Source: Trichuris trichiura
Taxonomy: Eukaryota > Nematoda > Enoplea > Trichinellida > Trichuridae
Direction: 5' to 3'
Assembly (NCBI GenBank): GCA_037903355.1
Contig: JBAJFE010000026.1
Span: 868,001 to 932,000, forward strand
DNA length: 64,000 nt
Shown: positions 10,901 through 22,574 of the stretch, in pieces
Numbering within the stretch: the stretch's first letter is position 1
Layout of the letters: each line of letters opens with the position of its first letter
Program-made: the position numbers and the translations under genes
Notes under the pieces: generated by a model
Databases searched by the model: none
What the model saw: the letters and a program-made list of their open reading frames with translations, nothing else
Told to the model about the DNA's origin: nothing

Positions 10901-13900
10901 GAACAGCGCGACAAAGCGAACCTATAACTTCCAAAGTCTCTACCCGAACACGAGCGGCCATTCAAAAGCAAGAATCGTGCAGGAACACGTTTCTCAGCAC
11001 TCATTTCTTTCTGCGATCAAATGAACGCACCGCGCAGAAAAACAGGCTTGTTATCGTTCGCTGTTTCCTAACCTATTCCGCAGGAGAATTTCGGCACTTC
11101 TACAGATGTCTCGCGGCCAAAAGATTTCTTCAGCGCGCAGCGGACGGTCTATGAACACGTTTGAAGATAATTTTACCTGCTTTTCTTTCACCTACTGTAG
11201 GAAGTATGCAAAAAGAGATGTTTTGGATATTTCCAGCTGCCCGTGTGTAAACCTAGCATCGCAAAATTAGAATGTCGCTTATGATAAGTACAGGCAGATA
11301 ATAAAAGCCAATTGAAGTAGTTCGTACATATGCTAAGAGTGCATTGAAGAGCGTGTTCAGTGGAATACCGACATCAAGACGAGCTATTGCTTCCAAAGGT
11401 CCTGCGCTTCTAAAAGCAGAATTGTGGAATAGGCTTCTGCCTACCAGTTTTCTATTCGATTAGCACAAAGTGATCGCGAAGAAAAACAGACCCGCTATCG
11501 GTCCGCTCGTCGTTTCCTATTCAGGAAAAGCGCTTTGGCGCTCCTGTAGCCGACTATAAAATAATGGATTTCTTCAGCGCAGATCCGACCGTTGTTTACT
11601 GATGTTGAAAATTGTACTACCTGCTTTTCGATCATCCGCCGTACAAGGAATATAAGAAGAAAATTTTCTCAAATCTCCAGCCTCCCGATGCTCAGACAAT
11701 ATCCACAAAATCCAAATGTTGGCCCTCATAAGTATGCGGGCATAATATTCGCTACTTAAAAGACTTTGTCGATGCGCGCCTAGGGTATAGCAGAACTCCT
11801 TTCGTTGTACACTGCCATCAAGAAAACCGATGGCTGCCAAATTTCCTATTCAAACTAGCGCAGATATTTTAAAGCGAGAATAATGCTGGAATACGTTTCT
11901 GCTCGCTGCTTTCAATTTAGTTTCAACTGAAGTAATCGCGAAGAAATACACGCTCGTCATCAGTCGACGTTTCAATACACACTCCGTGGAAGGATTACTG
12001 CATTACTACAGCCCACTCGCAGACAATACAATTCTCCGGCGCGCATGCGACAGCCTATGAGTATTTTTGAAAATCTCCTCAGCTGTCTACGTTTGCCCTC
12101 TGATTCCGCAGGAGTATCACAGGGCTTCTACAATCCTGCTACACACGAGAGACATCTCTGCCAAGCGGCGGATAGCCCATGAGTATTTTTGAAAATATCT
12201 GTACCTGCTTTTCGTTCATCTAATGTAGGAAGAATTTAGAAAGAAACGTTTTTTATTTCCGGCTTCCCGTTGCTCAGTAGCGGTAGGAAAAACCTCAACG
12301 TTCCTCTCGATAGGTATAGGGGTATAATATTCGGTAGGTAAAGTAGATCGAACATGCCCCCCAAAGGGTGTTGAAAATCGGCTTTAGTCGAACACCGCCG
12401 CAAACGTGAATTATTGCTTCCAAAGTTCTTATCGCACCTAGCGAGACAGTGTAAAAGCGAGAATGATGCAGGAAAAGGTTACTGCGCGATACTTTGAATA
12501 TAGTTTCGGAAGAATCTATCGCGCTGAAAACAGGCTCGTTATCGTTCGGCCTTTGCTATCCTATTCCGCAGGAAAAATTCTGCGCTTCTACTGACGATTT
12601 GGAGACAACAGACATCTGCGGCGCGTAGCGGACGGCCTACGAGTATTTTTGAAATTAATGTTACCTGCTTTTCGTTCATCAACTGTACGAAGAATGTAAG
12701 AAATGGCGTTTTTCCGGTTTACGACCTCAAGTATCTCAGACGGGCTCAGAAAAATCGGAATACATCTGTCCATAGGTGTAGGAGAAGAATATTCGCTAGT
12801 TAAAGTACTTCGTCCGTGTACTCACAGAGTGTAGAAAGCGGCTTCAGTCGAACACAACCATGAAGGAGACCTATAGCTGCAAAAGCTCATACGCGACTGA
12901 ACACAGCCGTTTAAACGCAAAAATGAGGCAGGAGTATGTTTCTGGCCGCCAGTTTCGATTTCGTTTCGCATGACGCTATCGCGCAGAAAAAAAGGTTCGT
13001 TATCGCTGCGCCTTTCTTATCCTGTTGCGCAGGAGCATCTCGACGCTTGTACGGACGTCTCGGGAGCAACAGTCTTTTCTGACGCGCAGCAGAAGGCCCA
13101 TACGTATTTTGAAATCACTGGTACCTCCTTTTCGTTCATTTACTGTACGAGGGATGTAAAAAAAACTTTTTTCATATTAGCGGCCTCACGTTGACAAGAC
13201 GAGCTGCGAAAGGTCAGGATGTTAACCTCCGTAAGTGTGGGGGCATAATTTTCGATAGTCAAGGTGCTTCGTCCATGCACCCCCCGGGGAATAGAAGAGC
13301 GGCTTTGGTCGAACCTCGTCATCAGGATAAGCTACAGTTTTCAAAGGACCTACGCGACTGAACATGGCCACTTAAAAGCAGGAACGGTGGAAGAACACGT
13401 TTCTGCCCGCTGCTTTAGATTTGGTCTCCCGTGAAGCTATCGCGCTATCCAAACGGCTCGTTATCGCTCCGGCGTTCCTATTCTATTCCGCAGGAGCATG
13501 TCGGCGCTTCTGAAGACGTCTCGAGCACAAAAGATGTCTGCAGCGCGCATGGGACAGCGGTTGAGTATTTTTGAAATTACTGATACCTGGTTTTCTTTTG
13601 TTTACGGTAGGAAGGGTGGGAAAAGAAATTTTTTCGTATTTACGGCCTGTCGTTGTTCAGACGAGCTCCCAAAAATTGGGATGTTGATCTCCATAAGCGT
13701 GGGGGCATAATATCCGCTAGTCAAAGTATTTCGTCCATGCGCCCTTAGGGTATAGAAGATTGGCTTTAGCCGAACACCGAGATCAAGAAAACCTTTTCCT
13801 TCCAAAGCTCCTCTGCGACTGAGCATGGCTATTCAAAAGCAAGAATGATGCTGGAATACGTTTCTGGCCTCTACTTTGGGTTTGGTCTCAGATGAAGCTA

Positions 13901-13985
13901 TCACGCAGAAAAATAGGCTCGTTATCGCTCAGCCTCTGCTTTCACTTTTCGGAGGAGCATTTCGGCGCTTGTGTAGCCGTAGCCG
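7918..13985. repeat. About 460-bp satellite-like tandem array, about 14 units
   Basis: A recognisable anchor (AGTATTTTTGAAAATA, then TACCTGCTTTTCGTTCA) recurs at about 7981, 8421, 8849, 9292, 9752, 10221, 10692, 11154, 11598, 12060, 12182, 12642, 13102 and 13564. Spacings are 428-471 bp except for one unit reduced to about 122 bp at 12060. Other shared landmarks are TCGAACACCGCCATCAAG, ATAATATTCGCTAGTTAAAG, TTCGTCCATGCGC and AATGATGCAGGAATACGTTT. Copies are well diverged, so the array is old. On the minus strand many copies keep overlapping open frames with a common peptide pattern (SEYYxPxLMExNI, then QREAxNMKK, then YILRTVxERKAGT). This may reflect ancestry from a coding unit or just shared descent without stops. 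No flanking transposase is seen. Confidence 0.95.
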
Positions 13986-14029
13986 TAAACGTCGCCCCTT
14001 GTCTTGACGCAGCGTCAAGATTCTGCTTC

Positions 14030-14250
14030 AGGGTTGCCTTCTTTGGGTGCTAAAGCTCTTGAGGCGGTGTCAGAATGTGAATTTCTGGCTTAACGTGCCT
14101 CCTTTTGACGCGTAACGTTTTGACGTGGCGTGAAAGTGTAACCTTTCCGTTTGACGCGCCTTATTTTGACAAGACGCATTTTGACTCAGCATGGAAATTG
14201 TACTATATGATTTGACGCACACTCATTTGACGGGAAGCTAGTTTTCGCAC
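14030..14250. repeat. TTTGACG-rich right border of the satellite array
   Basis: Immediately past the last unit come CTTAACGTGCCTCCTTTTGA (near 14092), TTTGACGCGCCTTATTTTGA (near 14150), CATTTTGACTCAGCATGG and TTTGACGCACACTCATTTGA. These are the same motif family and orientation as the left border. Together the two borders look like the ends of one element, or like an older host repeat interrupted by the array. Confidence 0.6.
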
Positions 14251-15815
14251 GACGTGGAGTTAAGATTGTCCCATAATTAGTTGGAAAAGGTGAAGCTTAG
14301 AGATGTGATGAAAGCGAGTATCTACCATTCTCCTTCTTGCTGTTGTAGAATTAGTGCAGGAAAAGGAAAAGTACAGGAAAGAGAACATTACATTCAGGAT
14401 GAAATTCCAATGCAGCTTTACACGAATAATAGTACACTTTCATGTTTGGCATACGTTAGAATGTTTCCTATGAGAAACGAAAACGTGTGACGCCTTTTTA
14501 AATGTTTATTTTCTATTCGTATTTGTAAAAAAATTTTAAAATGTCTTATAAAATTTCTTGAAGCAGTTTTTAGCCTTCTGTTCATTAGATAACGTTTACT
14601 GTTATAAACGTTGCAAAATATGTTCGGAATCCAATCTCTTGGGGATTGAAATTGACTGTATGCAGAATAGTACAGAATTTGGTAGAGAATTAATATTTTA
14701 AATGTAAGGGTGATCTTAGGATGTTAGTATTACCTCTGAGAAGGCACTAAAGACACAGTAAAGGGCATATCAGTCCGAATCTAATAGAGGACAATCAATG
14801 TTCCCGGAAGAAATAAGTGTTCTCCGAAAAACACCGAAAGGAGACGCATTTTCCACAAATCGGATAAAAACGATCACTGATGAAAAACTCAGTCGTCGGC
14901 AAGATTCTACAGGAGAACGAACACCAAGATCGTTACGGATATTTTCGGATATCGCTGGATTAAGTTAGAAGAAGAGACGACTGGGAAAACCTCTTCAATT
15001 TCAACGGATAGTAAAAATGCTCACAGACTATCCATTCTACAATCTGAGGCGAAAAACTCTAAGTTTCCGAGGACACACGCAAACGCATTATGGGCGAAAT
15101 TAAAAGCAGCTTTTCTATCGTTCATACAAAAACGATGCGCTGGAATTAGGCGAACGTTTCAAGGAACGTGCGAGGCACTCGAGCAGCAAAGTTTCACCGG
15201 TCTAATATATTGAAAAATACGGCAACAATTTCCATACGTATATTCGTTTTAATAAATAAGAGAAGAAAGCTTACCAGATGCGATATGCCAAGCAGGAAAG
15301 CATATAATGCAGGAGAATAAATGAACCGATGAGAGGCACAAACGAAACAAGGACCATTGTTATTTTGAAGATCACAAACATTGACAGAAAGAGCGATATT
15401 GCATAAAAGAACTACAGGGCGAAATTGTACTGTTTTATAGCATCAGCATAACTGTATTGAACATGCAAACTATTTAAACTTGAGCTACAGAGCGAATGAT
15501 TAGGGCAAAAATTGAATGAAACAAAACGAAATAAGAAAATAACGGCTGTAAGTTCACATCTTCATAAGTAATAGCATCAGAAAACCAGCACTTCGTATCC
15601 TAAGCGGGAAAACAGCTGCAACGTCCCGCGTGGACCTTACTCCATCGGTGGACATTGTTTTCGAGATACGTTTATTTGTTACCGACAACGAAAGGAAACC
15701 CATCGGGTCAAACTTCACCGAAAAGGTTCCTCATCGAATCCCGAACACGTTACACGTCACTTTTCTATCTTCTTCCTTACCGTATTCTGACTCCCAAGTT
15801 CCACTTACAAATCAG
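14251..15815. other. No supported gene
   Basis: AT-rich sequence with short open frames in several frames, none with family resemblance or an in-frame splice chain. Nothing further seen. Confidence 0.5.
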
Positions 15816-15819
15816 CAAG

Positions 15820-17040
15820 TTGATTTATGAGAATGGAGTGCGTACCTCATTTTCTGCGCCATTATAAGAATTGATCTTCTCGCGCTGACCAGTTTGAAAA
15901 GATAATACGATTTTGGTCATCTTAGCCGAAGAAGGCAAGAATGAAACAGGAATTCCAGAAGGTTTCGTTCACGGACATCTCTTTCAGCATATTGCAACGA
16001 GTATTCGAACGCTTACTTAAAAAAATGGAAACATTAGAAGAGCTAACATATTTATGCTCTCACAAGCGGATCAAAAAGTAAAACAAGAAAGAACGAAACC
16101 CCTAATATAAAAAATAAAAGGCACAACGAAGAAAGTTGCCATAAGCAGCAATTCCATTGCCATAGACATTACATGAACCGCAAATTATTAAAAATAGGCA
16201 ACAACGAAGCAGACATTACGACAGAAAGCTTAGTCAAACAGAATGCTTTAATGAAAGTGCTGAAAACTTGACTTGAATAGTGATTTATACAAGAAATTGG
16301 TTGTCATCGAATGGCTATGAAAAAGAATCTGAAATGTATGATGCTTAGCAATATATTTCTTAGAAAATGGAAATTCATAAATGTTACTCGGCGTACGAAA
16401 ACTTGCCGCAAGCGAGAAGTGCTTATTAAGGAATTCAACATGAAGAGGAACTTGAGAACGACGGAAAATTCTAGCCAATGGTTTCAGCAGTTTCCGATTA
16501 TATGAGAGGCTAACGTATTCTACCAACATACTATAACAAATCAATTAGAAGTATAAGCGACTAATGATTCCATTTACTATAGCAGAAGTGACTTCATGCG
16601 AATGGAGTGAACGATCCAGTCAGCACACCGTTATACCAATTGGTTTTTTTCGCGTTGACCAGTTTTGCAAGCTAACATGATTCTGGTTATCTTAGCCTAA
16701 GAAAGCAAAACTGTATTCCGAACTGCAGGAAAATTCGTTCACGAACATCTCTTTTTACTTGATTTAACGACAGTTTGAAAGCTTACTTAGGAAGATGAAA
16801 AGAGTATAAATTAATGTACTTACACTCATACAAGCCAACAACAAAGAATGAAGCACCTAATGAACAAAAGAAAAGGTACAGCAATTCCATTGCATTAAAC
16901 TTAACGTGAAACGCAAATTATCAAAAATATGCAACAACAAAATAAAAGTTGCACCGGAACGTCTAGACAAACAGATCGTATAATGTAGATGCTGAAAACT
17001 TGACTTTCACACGCAATGCAGGAAATCAGTTGCAGACAAG
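15820..17040. repeat. Diverged direct duplication, offset about 770 bp
   Basis: Two segments match over about 400 bases. Copy 1 starts near 15827 (GAGAATGGAGTGCG...) and copy 2 near 16598 (GCGAATGGAGTGAA...). Shared landmarks are CGCGCTGACCAGTTT/CGCGTTGACCAGTTT, TTCGTTCACGGACATCTCTT/TTCGTTCACGAACATCTCTT, AGCAATTCCATTGC and GTGCTGAAAACTTGACTT/ATGCTGAAAACTTGACTT. I see no coding potential; the open frames do not agree between copies. This looks like an old tandem duplication of non-coding DNA. Confidence 0.75.
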
Positions 17041-17049
17041 AACTCTAAA

Positions 17050-18920
17050 CTTATTCTAAATTAATACTTCCGACAGATGATTCAATATACCTTGTAAACT
17101 GGTAGCACTCGTAACGTGGACAGGTCGCTGAAAGTTTCGTTCGTAATTGCATTCCTTAAAATGACTAATCGACAAAACTATCTGCCGGTAAAACAACAGT
17201 AATTCTCTTGAAACAGTATCAATACACGCGGATATGGTTTACCTTCGAAAAGTTTTTAGTTCGGCAATCCGGAAACACTCCTGAACAGTTCGAAGATTTA
17301 AGTCGTATATAAAAAGACGCTTCAGTTAAGTGGACACTACAATAGTGAAGTGCGTACAATGAAACAATATCATTTTGTACAAACTGCAGACAGCCAAAGG
17401 CCTTAAAAACGTCAAAACAAAGATGAAAGTACTACAACCATTCGTTTCAAGTGAACAGGTACGCCACCTGGCAGCGTTAATAGAATGCTCAATGAATATC
17501 AATCATGACAGATCAGCAGCTTAAATAATTAGAAATGTCCGCTGAAAAATATTCGAAAAACAATTAGTCATAAGCAGACACTACAAAGTGAATTATTTTC
17601 TACGGAGCGTTGGCCAGTGCAGAGCAAGCATGAATGTCAACTTTGCCTTGTCACAACAGCCTACAGTTGGAATTCAATCAGAAATTGTTTCAATAAGGGG
17701 AAAGGCCAATGCAACCAACGGAACAAAACAAAACTAAAATGAATTCTCAATCAACTGTAGACAAGTTGATTATGTCTTGATAACATTTACTGTAAACGAA
17801 TGTCATATTCAAACAGTGCAGACATATAATTTACTGTCACTTGTTCAAGCATTAGCTTTTCCGCTGACATTCAAAAAGAGAGCGTTAACATTAGCTTTTT
17901 CATTATACAAGAAGTTCAACTCTCAATGCAAATGGGATGGAAAGGAAAATTTTATTCAAGGAAAACTGCTTCCGTTTAGCAAATTTTTCTCATAAAAATA
18001 AATGGAAACTGTTTTTAATAGTAATTTTACAAAAACTAACGTTTTTTCCTACTAAAACTGAAGAGGATCATTCATCCTCGTTGTATTCAATTAATCGTTT
18101 TTGCTTACCGACTGCCATTGCTTTCACAAATACGACTGCTGCAATCACAGTTCGTACACCTTTTTTGCAGACTGCCACAACGGAAGTCCGCAGTTCTTAC
18201 GTAACGAGTCATGCGTTCCACGTATGCCTTCACAATGAGCACTAACGAAGAAAATGAAGCAGCGACAAATAGGGGTCAGAAATAAGCGGCTGCTCAGTGA
18301 TTTTTAACGAGAGCAAACTGAAATTGAGCCATTGCACCCGTCGATAGTGATAAAGCGCAGACAAGACGATAAGGTTAAGGTAGATCTCTGCTTTATCGCT
18401 GAAAACGGAACCAGTTCAGTTGCGAAAGCCCCGATAATTCGTTCTATCTTACTTGCAATGCGAATAAACCGTTTTGCTATCGAAAAAGTAATCTTGTGCA
18501 TCGAACTGATGATGTTTCCCGTTTTCTGACGTTTGCCTTACCTACAGAATCTGTGTGAGCAAAGAATTTTGTAAAATGACAACATTCCTTAAAAGCTACT
18601 CCTGGAACGTATTGAAAAGGATTCCATTTGATCGTCTGCTTTAAAAATAACGTAATTTCTTCGGATGGAAAACGAAAAGTATATTAAGAAGAACAACGTT
18701 GCAAGTAAAAAGAAAAAACCGTACTAAATCACGTATGAAAGACTAAAAAAAGCTTCTTCAAACATCATAAACTCGATCACCCATAAGAAATAATCATTGA
18801 CATGGCTCAACTATTGGACTGTACAGAAAGATGCGGGATATTTTCTCCAACCTATCATTAAGTGGAACCTTTAGGGCTGATTGTAAACCGTCATCAACGC
18901 TGACTTAAAGAGACAACAAT
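17050..18920. other. No supported gene
   Basis: AT-rich sequence. Short frames around 17777-18245 and 18304-18529 are open but resemble nothing I know and lack splice chains. The last few hundred bases may belong to the decayed upstream part of the reverse-transcriptase relic that follows. Confidence 0.45.
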
Positions 18921-18924
18921 CCTA

Positions 18925-19258
18925 TTCTCTCAAGCGCTGACATCGGGAACTGGCGTTTCCCGAAAACGTTGCCAAATATACGTTTAACGGGTAGCATCTT
19001 TGTACAACCATTATACGAAATTAGAATAGCCAAAATAGGAGTAATCGACAACCTTGTCAACACAGCAGTTTTCACTTGTGAACCCGAATTTCTTCCCTCT
19101 GAACTAGAACACATTAGGAAATTTTTACTACTAAATGGTTACCCCTATTGTTTAACAAACTCAGATATCCAAAAGAACTTACATCGAACTCCTAAACAAA
19201 AGGACCATCCGCCGCCAGTACTGCAATGTTGCTTTCCTTCTGCACGTCTACTGAACTG
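18925..19258 (+). pseudogene. Reverse-transcriptase C-terminal relic (Penelope-like)
   Basis: The plus-strand frame 18969-19258 contains FTCEPEFLPSELEHIRKF followed by LLLNGYP. This is the characteristic end of the reverse-transcriptase domain in Penelope-like and similar elements (C..F...ELxHIR..L..NGYP). Just upstream, GVSRKR near 18930-18950 in another frame looks like the preceding V-RKP segment, so at least one frameshift separates them. Catalytic YxDD motifs and a GIY-YIG endonuclease are not visible. The frame ends in TGA shortly after the NGYP helix. I read it as a short, dead fragment of a retroelement. The exact class is uncertain. Confidence 0.6.
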
Positions 19259-19261
19259 ATT

Positions 19262-20307
19262 CATTTTATGTTCAGGGCGTTTCTGAGCACGACGTTACCC
19301 ATTTCAGCAGCTTTAAATATAGATTACAAAAAAAAGGAAAAGCTTAAATGACCTACCGACACTGTACCATTTGCCGAGGTATAGAAATCCAGAACCGTCA
19401 GCATCTCTTTTGCAAACATAAAATAATACCAAAGTCCTATTGCCCATTGAAACTTACCTTCAAGCTCGCTACCAAAGGCTCATGAGAGATTCCGGAAGCT
19501 GCGGGGACTACAGATTAAAACGTTAACAACCGACAGCAACTTAAGCTATGACTAGAAATACTGAAGTAACTGCTTATTTAATATTTGAATTTGACAAAGC
19601 TTGTCTTAGAAAAAGACTTACGGCACCACAGAGTTTCACCGGCTACTATCTGACACTCACAAATTCAATATGCGTCTTTGCGTTAATAATTTCCATACTT
19701 CCGGTCAAGCGTATCTTCATTGTTACGGATTCTTGAACTCTGCTATGGAGAACCAAAATATTTTAATCCCGAAGATTACCAATGCTTCAAATGCTACTAA
19801 CTGTCGTGTGGGTAGAATACAATGGGAACCTATCATGATAAGAGAAGGAAACATAAGCGAAAACCTAAGTAAGGCTCTCCCTTTTCGGAATGGTAAAACT
19901 GGATTTTCGGGACCTCTTTGCTAACGGAATCGCAGTTGTACGTAATGACGGAACACTGTAAAGCTCACCAGAGTGGTGCATCAACACAGGGCAAAAATTA
20001 TGCAAAGTGACCAAGTCTGCACTTTCTTTAACTAGTCAACGCATAGTAAAAGTTAACAACAACGCCTTGGTAGATCACTCGTGTCGGCAAGCACAAAATG
20101 AGAGCGGCTATTCCTAAAAACTCTGCCTCGTTTCAGCTCGTCCTTAAAATGACAGGATTCATTAAAAGTAACCAAGTACACATTTTTTAATACTGTACTT
20201 AATCGTTACAGAAGTCATCTTGACGCAATCTTTATCACAGCAAGCTCATCATGCGCAGATGTCACCTTCAAAGATGGAGGTTTGTTGAGCAAAGCTCAGC
20301 TGTGCAG
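19262..20307. other. No supported gene
   Basis: No exon chain or domain recognised. Two plus-strand frames (19548-19736, 19670-19924) are open without resemblance. The right part should contain the 3' UTR of the minus-strand aminoacylase gene; no clear AATAAA is seen close to its stop. Confidence 0.5.
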
Positions 20308-22574
20308 TCAACAAGCATTGGCAAGGGACGCTATGAGGTGAACATATATATTTATTCCTTTCAGATAGGTGCTACGTTCAATGTATTCATTGTGATCATG
20401 CAACAACATTGGTGTACAAATTATTGGACTAAAACCATACGCATCATATCCCTTCTGAAGAAAAATACTATTTAAGAAAGTCAAAAAAGTTTTGCATCCT
20501 TACGCTCCGAAGATATCTGGCGTCCGTGCCGCCATGGAATACTTCCGAACGATATTTAAACTCACTGAAATGAGACATGTCAATCGTGCATAGTGGAACA
20601 AGCAACGATGGCTCACAGTTGCTCAAAAACGTTCGCTATTGTTCTCCACCATAGATTATTGGTCGAATTTGGTGATACTGTTGTATTCTCTTCCTTCTAA
20701 AACAAGCTGACAAGATTAACCGACTTACTAAAGGAATATACAGCAATTCAGGGATACGTCAATGCGTCGACACTCCGGAGAAAAATTTATTAATATTATG
20801 CCTCCTTAACGTTTAAATGGTTAAGTCTTCCTCACGCTACCAATCCTATACTTTCTAGTGAATGTTCTGCGTATGAGTACTCACATGAATGAACTCGAAG
20901 CGGATATTCGTTCCTGCCTCAGCCAGCCATTGCTCGAACCGACATCGTAAAGCCTTGAAAACCAACATGAGACCGAAAATATTAATTTGAACGACCTCAC
21001 GTTAAAATTGGCTGTCAGTGGTACGCGGATATCAAAAACTGAAAAGCACAGCTCGTTTTGTCTATTTATTATCTGAAAATACTTACAGGCAGCAAGTTCT
21101 GCAGGAACAACATTGTGATGCAGTCCGCCCTGACGAAATTTGAAAACATGCAACATGTCATCAATCTGAGAAGGAAAGAGCATTTACCTACCGATAGCAT
21201 AGTCAAATTTGCGGACATCACATCACCTACGGTAAGACAATGGTCATTTAACAACTTGGCCTTCTCTTCTTCTCGCATTTGCAAAAATTTTCCTGTTACA
21301 TAGAACTAAAGCAATTTAACGCCATCATTTGAATATGCAAATGAGAAAGATACCAATTTTTCTGCTGCTGTATCGTCCACGAACGTGGATGCATGCCCAC
21401 TATTCCCAGATGCTATCACCTTCAACCCTAAAAAAGTAAGTGAATGGACGTAGGCCACCAAGGTAAGTTGTCGAAAATCAACGAACACCACAATGACCTT
21501 TCTGCGTAGTATACACGGTAAATGTCGTCTTCAGAGGCAACTCCTAAATACGACCGATTGGGATCTCGCTTTATGCAAATAAGTTGACTCGACGCTTTAC
21601 CTTCGTCAAGGCAAAGACCAACGTTCAGAAGACGAAATTCTTCGGTTTCCACGAACTTTCCCATTCCTTCAATGCTACCGACTTCTTCATCTGCCAAAGC
21701 AAACCATATCGATAGAAGAACCTTTCCATCGAAAGAGTATTCTTTGAACTTTAGACCAAAATTTAAAAAATAAAATATCGATCGCCTTACGATGACCGTA
21801 GAAGGCTCGAATTCTTACATATGTAATACAGATGGATTTTCGAAAAATACAATCATTAACTTCTCAGCTTAACGACAGCTGAGAGACCAATATGCAAATG
21901 CACTTGGTCGAGTGGCAAGGGAGGGCTTACGGAAACAATTATTTAAAATTACAACATCAAAAGCCAACAAGTTGCAATCGTACCTGGTACAAAGCATATG
22001 TGAATATTTCTCTTCAATGGCACATTCATATGCATTAAACGGCTCGCAGCTTCAAGATATCTAATGACAAAGCGTTACCACAGGAAAATCAGCGTTGGCA
22101 GAGTTCATACTGCATGCCTATGCTTTTCATGTCTTGGGTGCCTCTTCCGTATATTTTGCCATTCTCGTCGACGTGGGCAGCGAAAGGGTCGAATTTCCAA
22201 TGGTCCTTAATTATTCACTTTGAACGGAGGAGTTCAATTGGATTAACTCACCAACAAAGCAGGCACAACATCCATGTGAGAACTGAGAAAAATTGACGGA
22301 AGCGATGGTTCTTGTCCCTCAAGAGTTACCAGCAAAATGGGCTTGTTCTGTATGAAAACCAGTTTCCGGTAGGGCAAACCGAAATCTTGGGCAACGGCGG
22401 AAAGAAAAGATATGGCACCGTCTAAAACGACTGATCACACAACTGCGCACGCGAAGCGATCAAAAATTTTATCTTGTATCGATTGACTTAATTCTCACCA
22501 TAATCAGGATTGGGATGGTCAGTTCTGATTCGAAGATACTGCTGAAATCGCGCAACGCAATCGTTATCTTCCAT
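20308..22574 (-). CDS. ACY1: Aminoacylase-1 (N-acyl-L-amino-acid amidohydrolase), 14 exons
   Basis: Cytosolic zinc hydrolase of the M20 family that releases free amino acids from N-acyl amino acids. Exons (minus): 22574-22499, 22421-22252, 22205-22111, 22060-21984, 21690-21601, 21543-21487, 21427-21354, 21305-21192, 21129-21087, 21038-21001, 20953-20885, 20696-20617, 20564-20504, 20454-20308. All junctions keep phase and give 396 aa, against about 408 in mammals. Seen: N-terminal YLRIRTDHPNPDY; metal/catalytic SSHMDVVP (His74, Asp76); GRGTQDMK (Asp107); VPDEEVGS (Glu141 base, Glu142 metal); LDEG; YYAERSLWW; SGNSGHAS; GGLHHNVVP; and near the C-terminus LLHDHNEYIERSTYLKG with the late metal histidine. 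Most introns are 46-62 bp; the fourth is 293 bp. All hallmark residues are intact, so it should be active. An earlier out-of-frame ATG lies 28 bases upstream of the start. Confidence 0.93.

Noticed and set aside
11574..11840. Individual open frames inside the 460-bp array as separate genes
   Set aside because: Each is a slice of the same repeat, with stops at different places in different units; treated once as the array.
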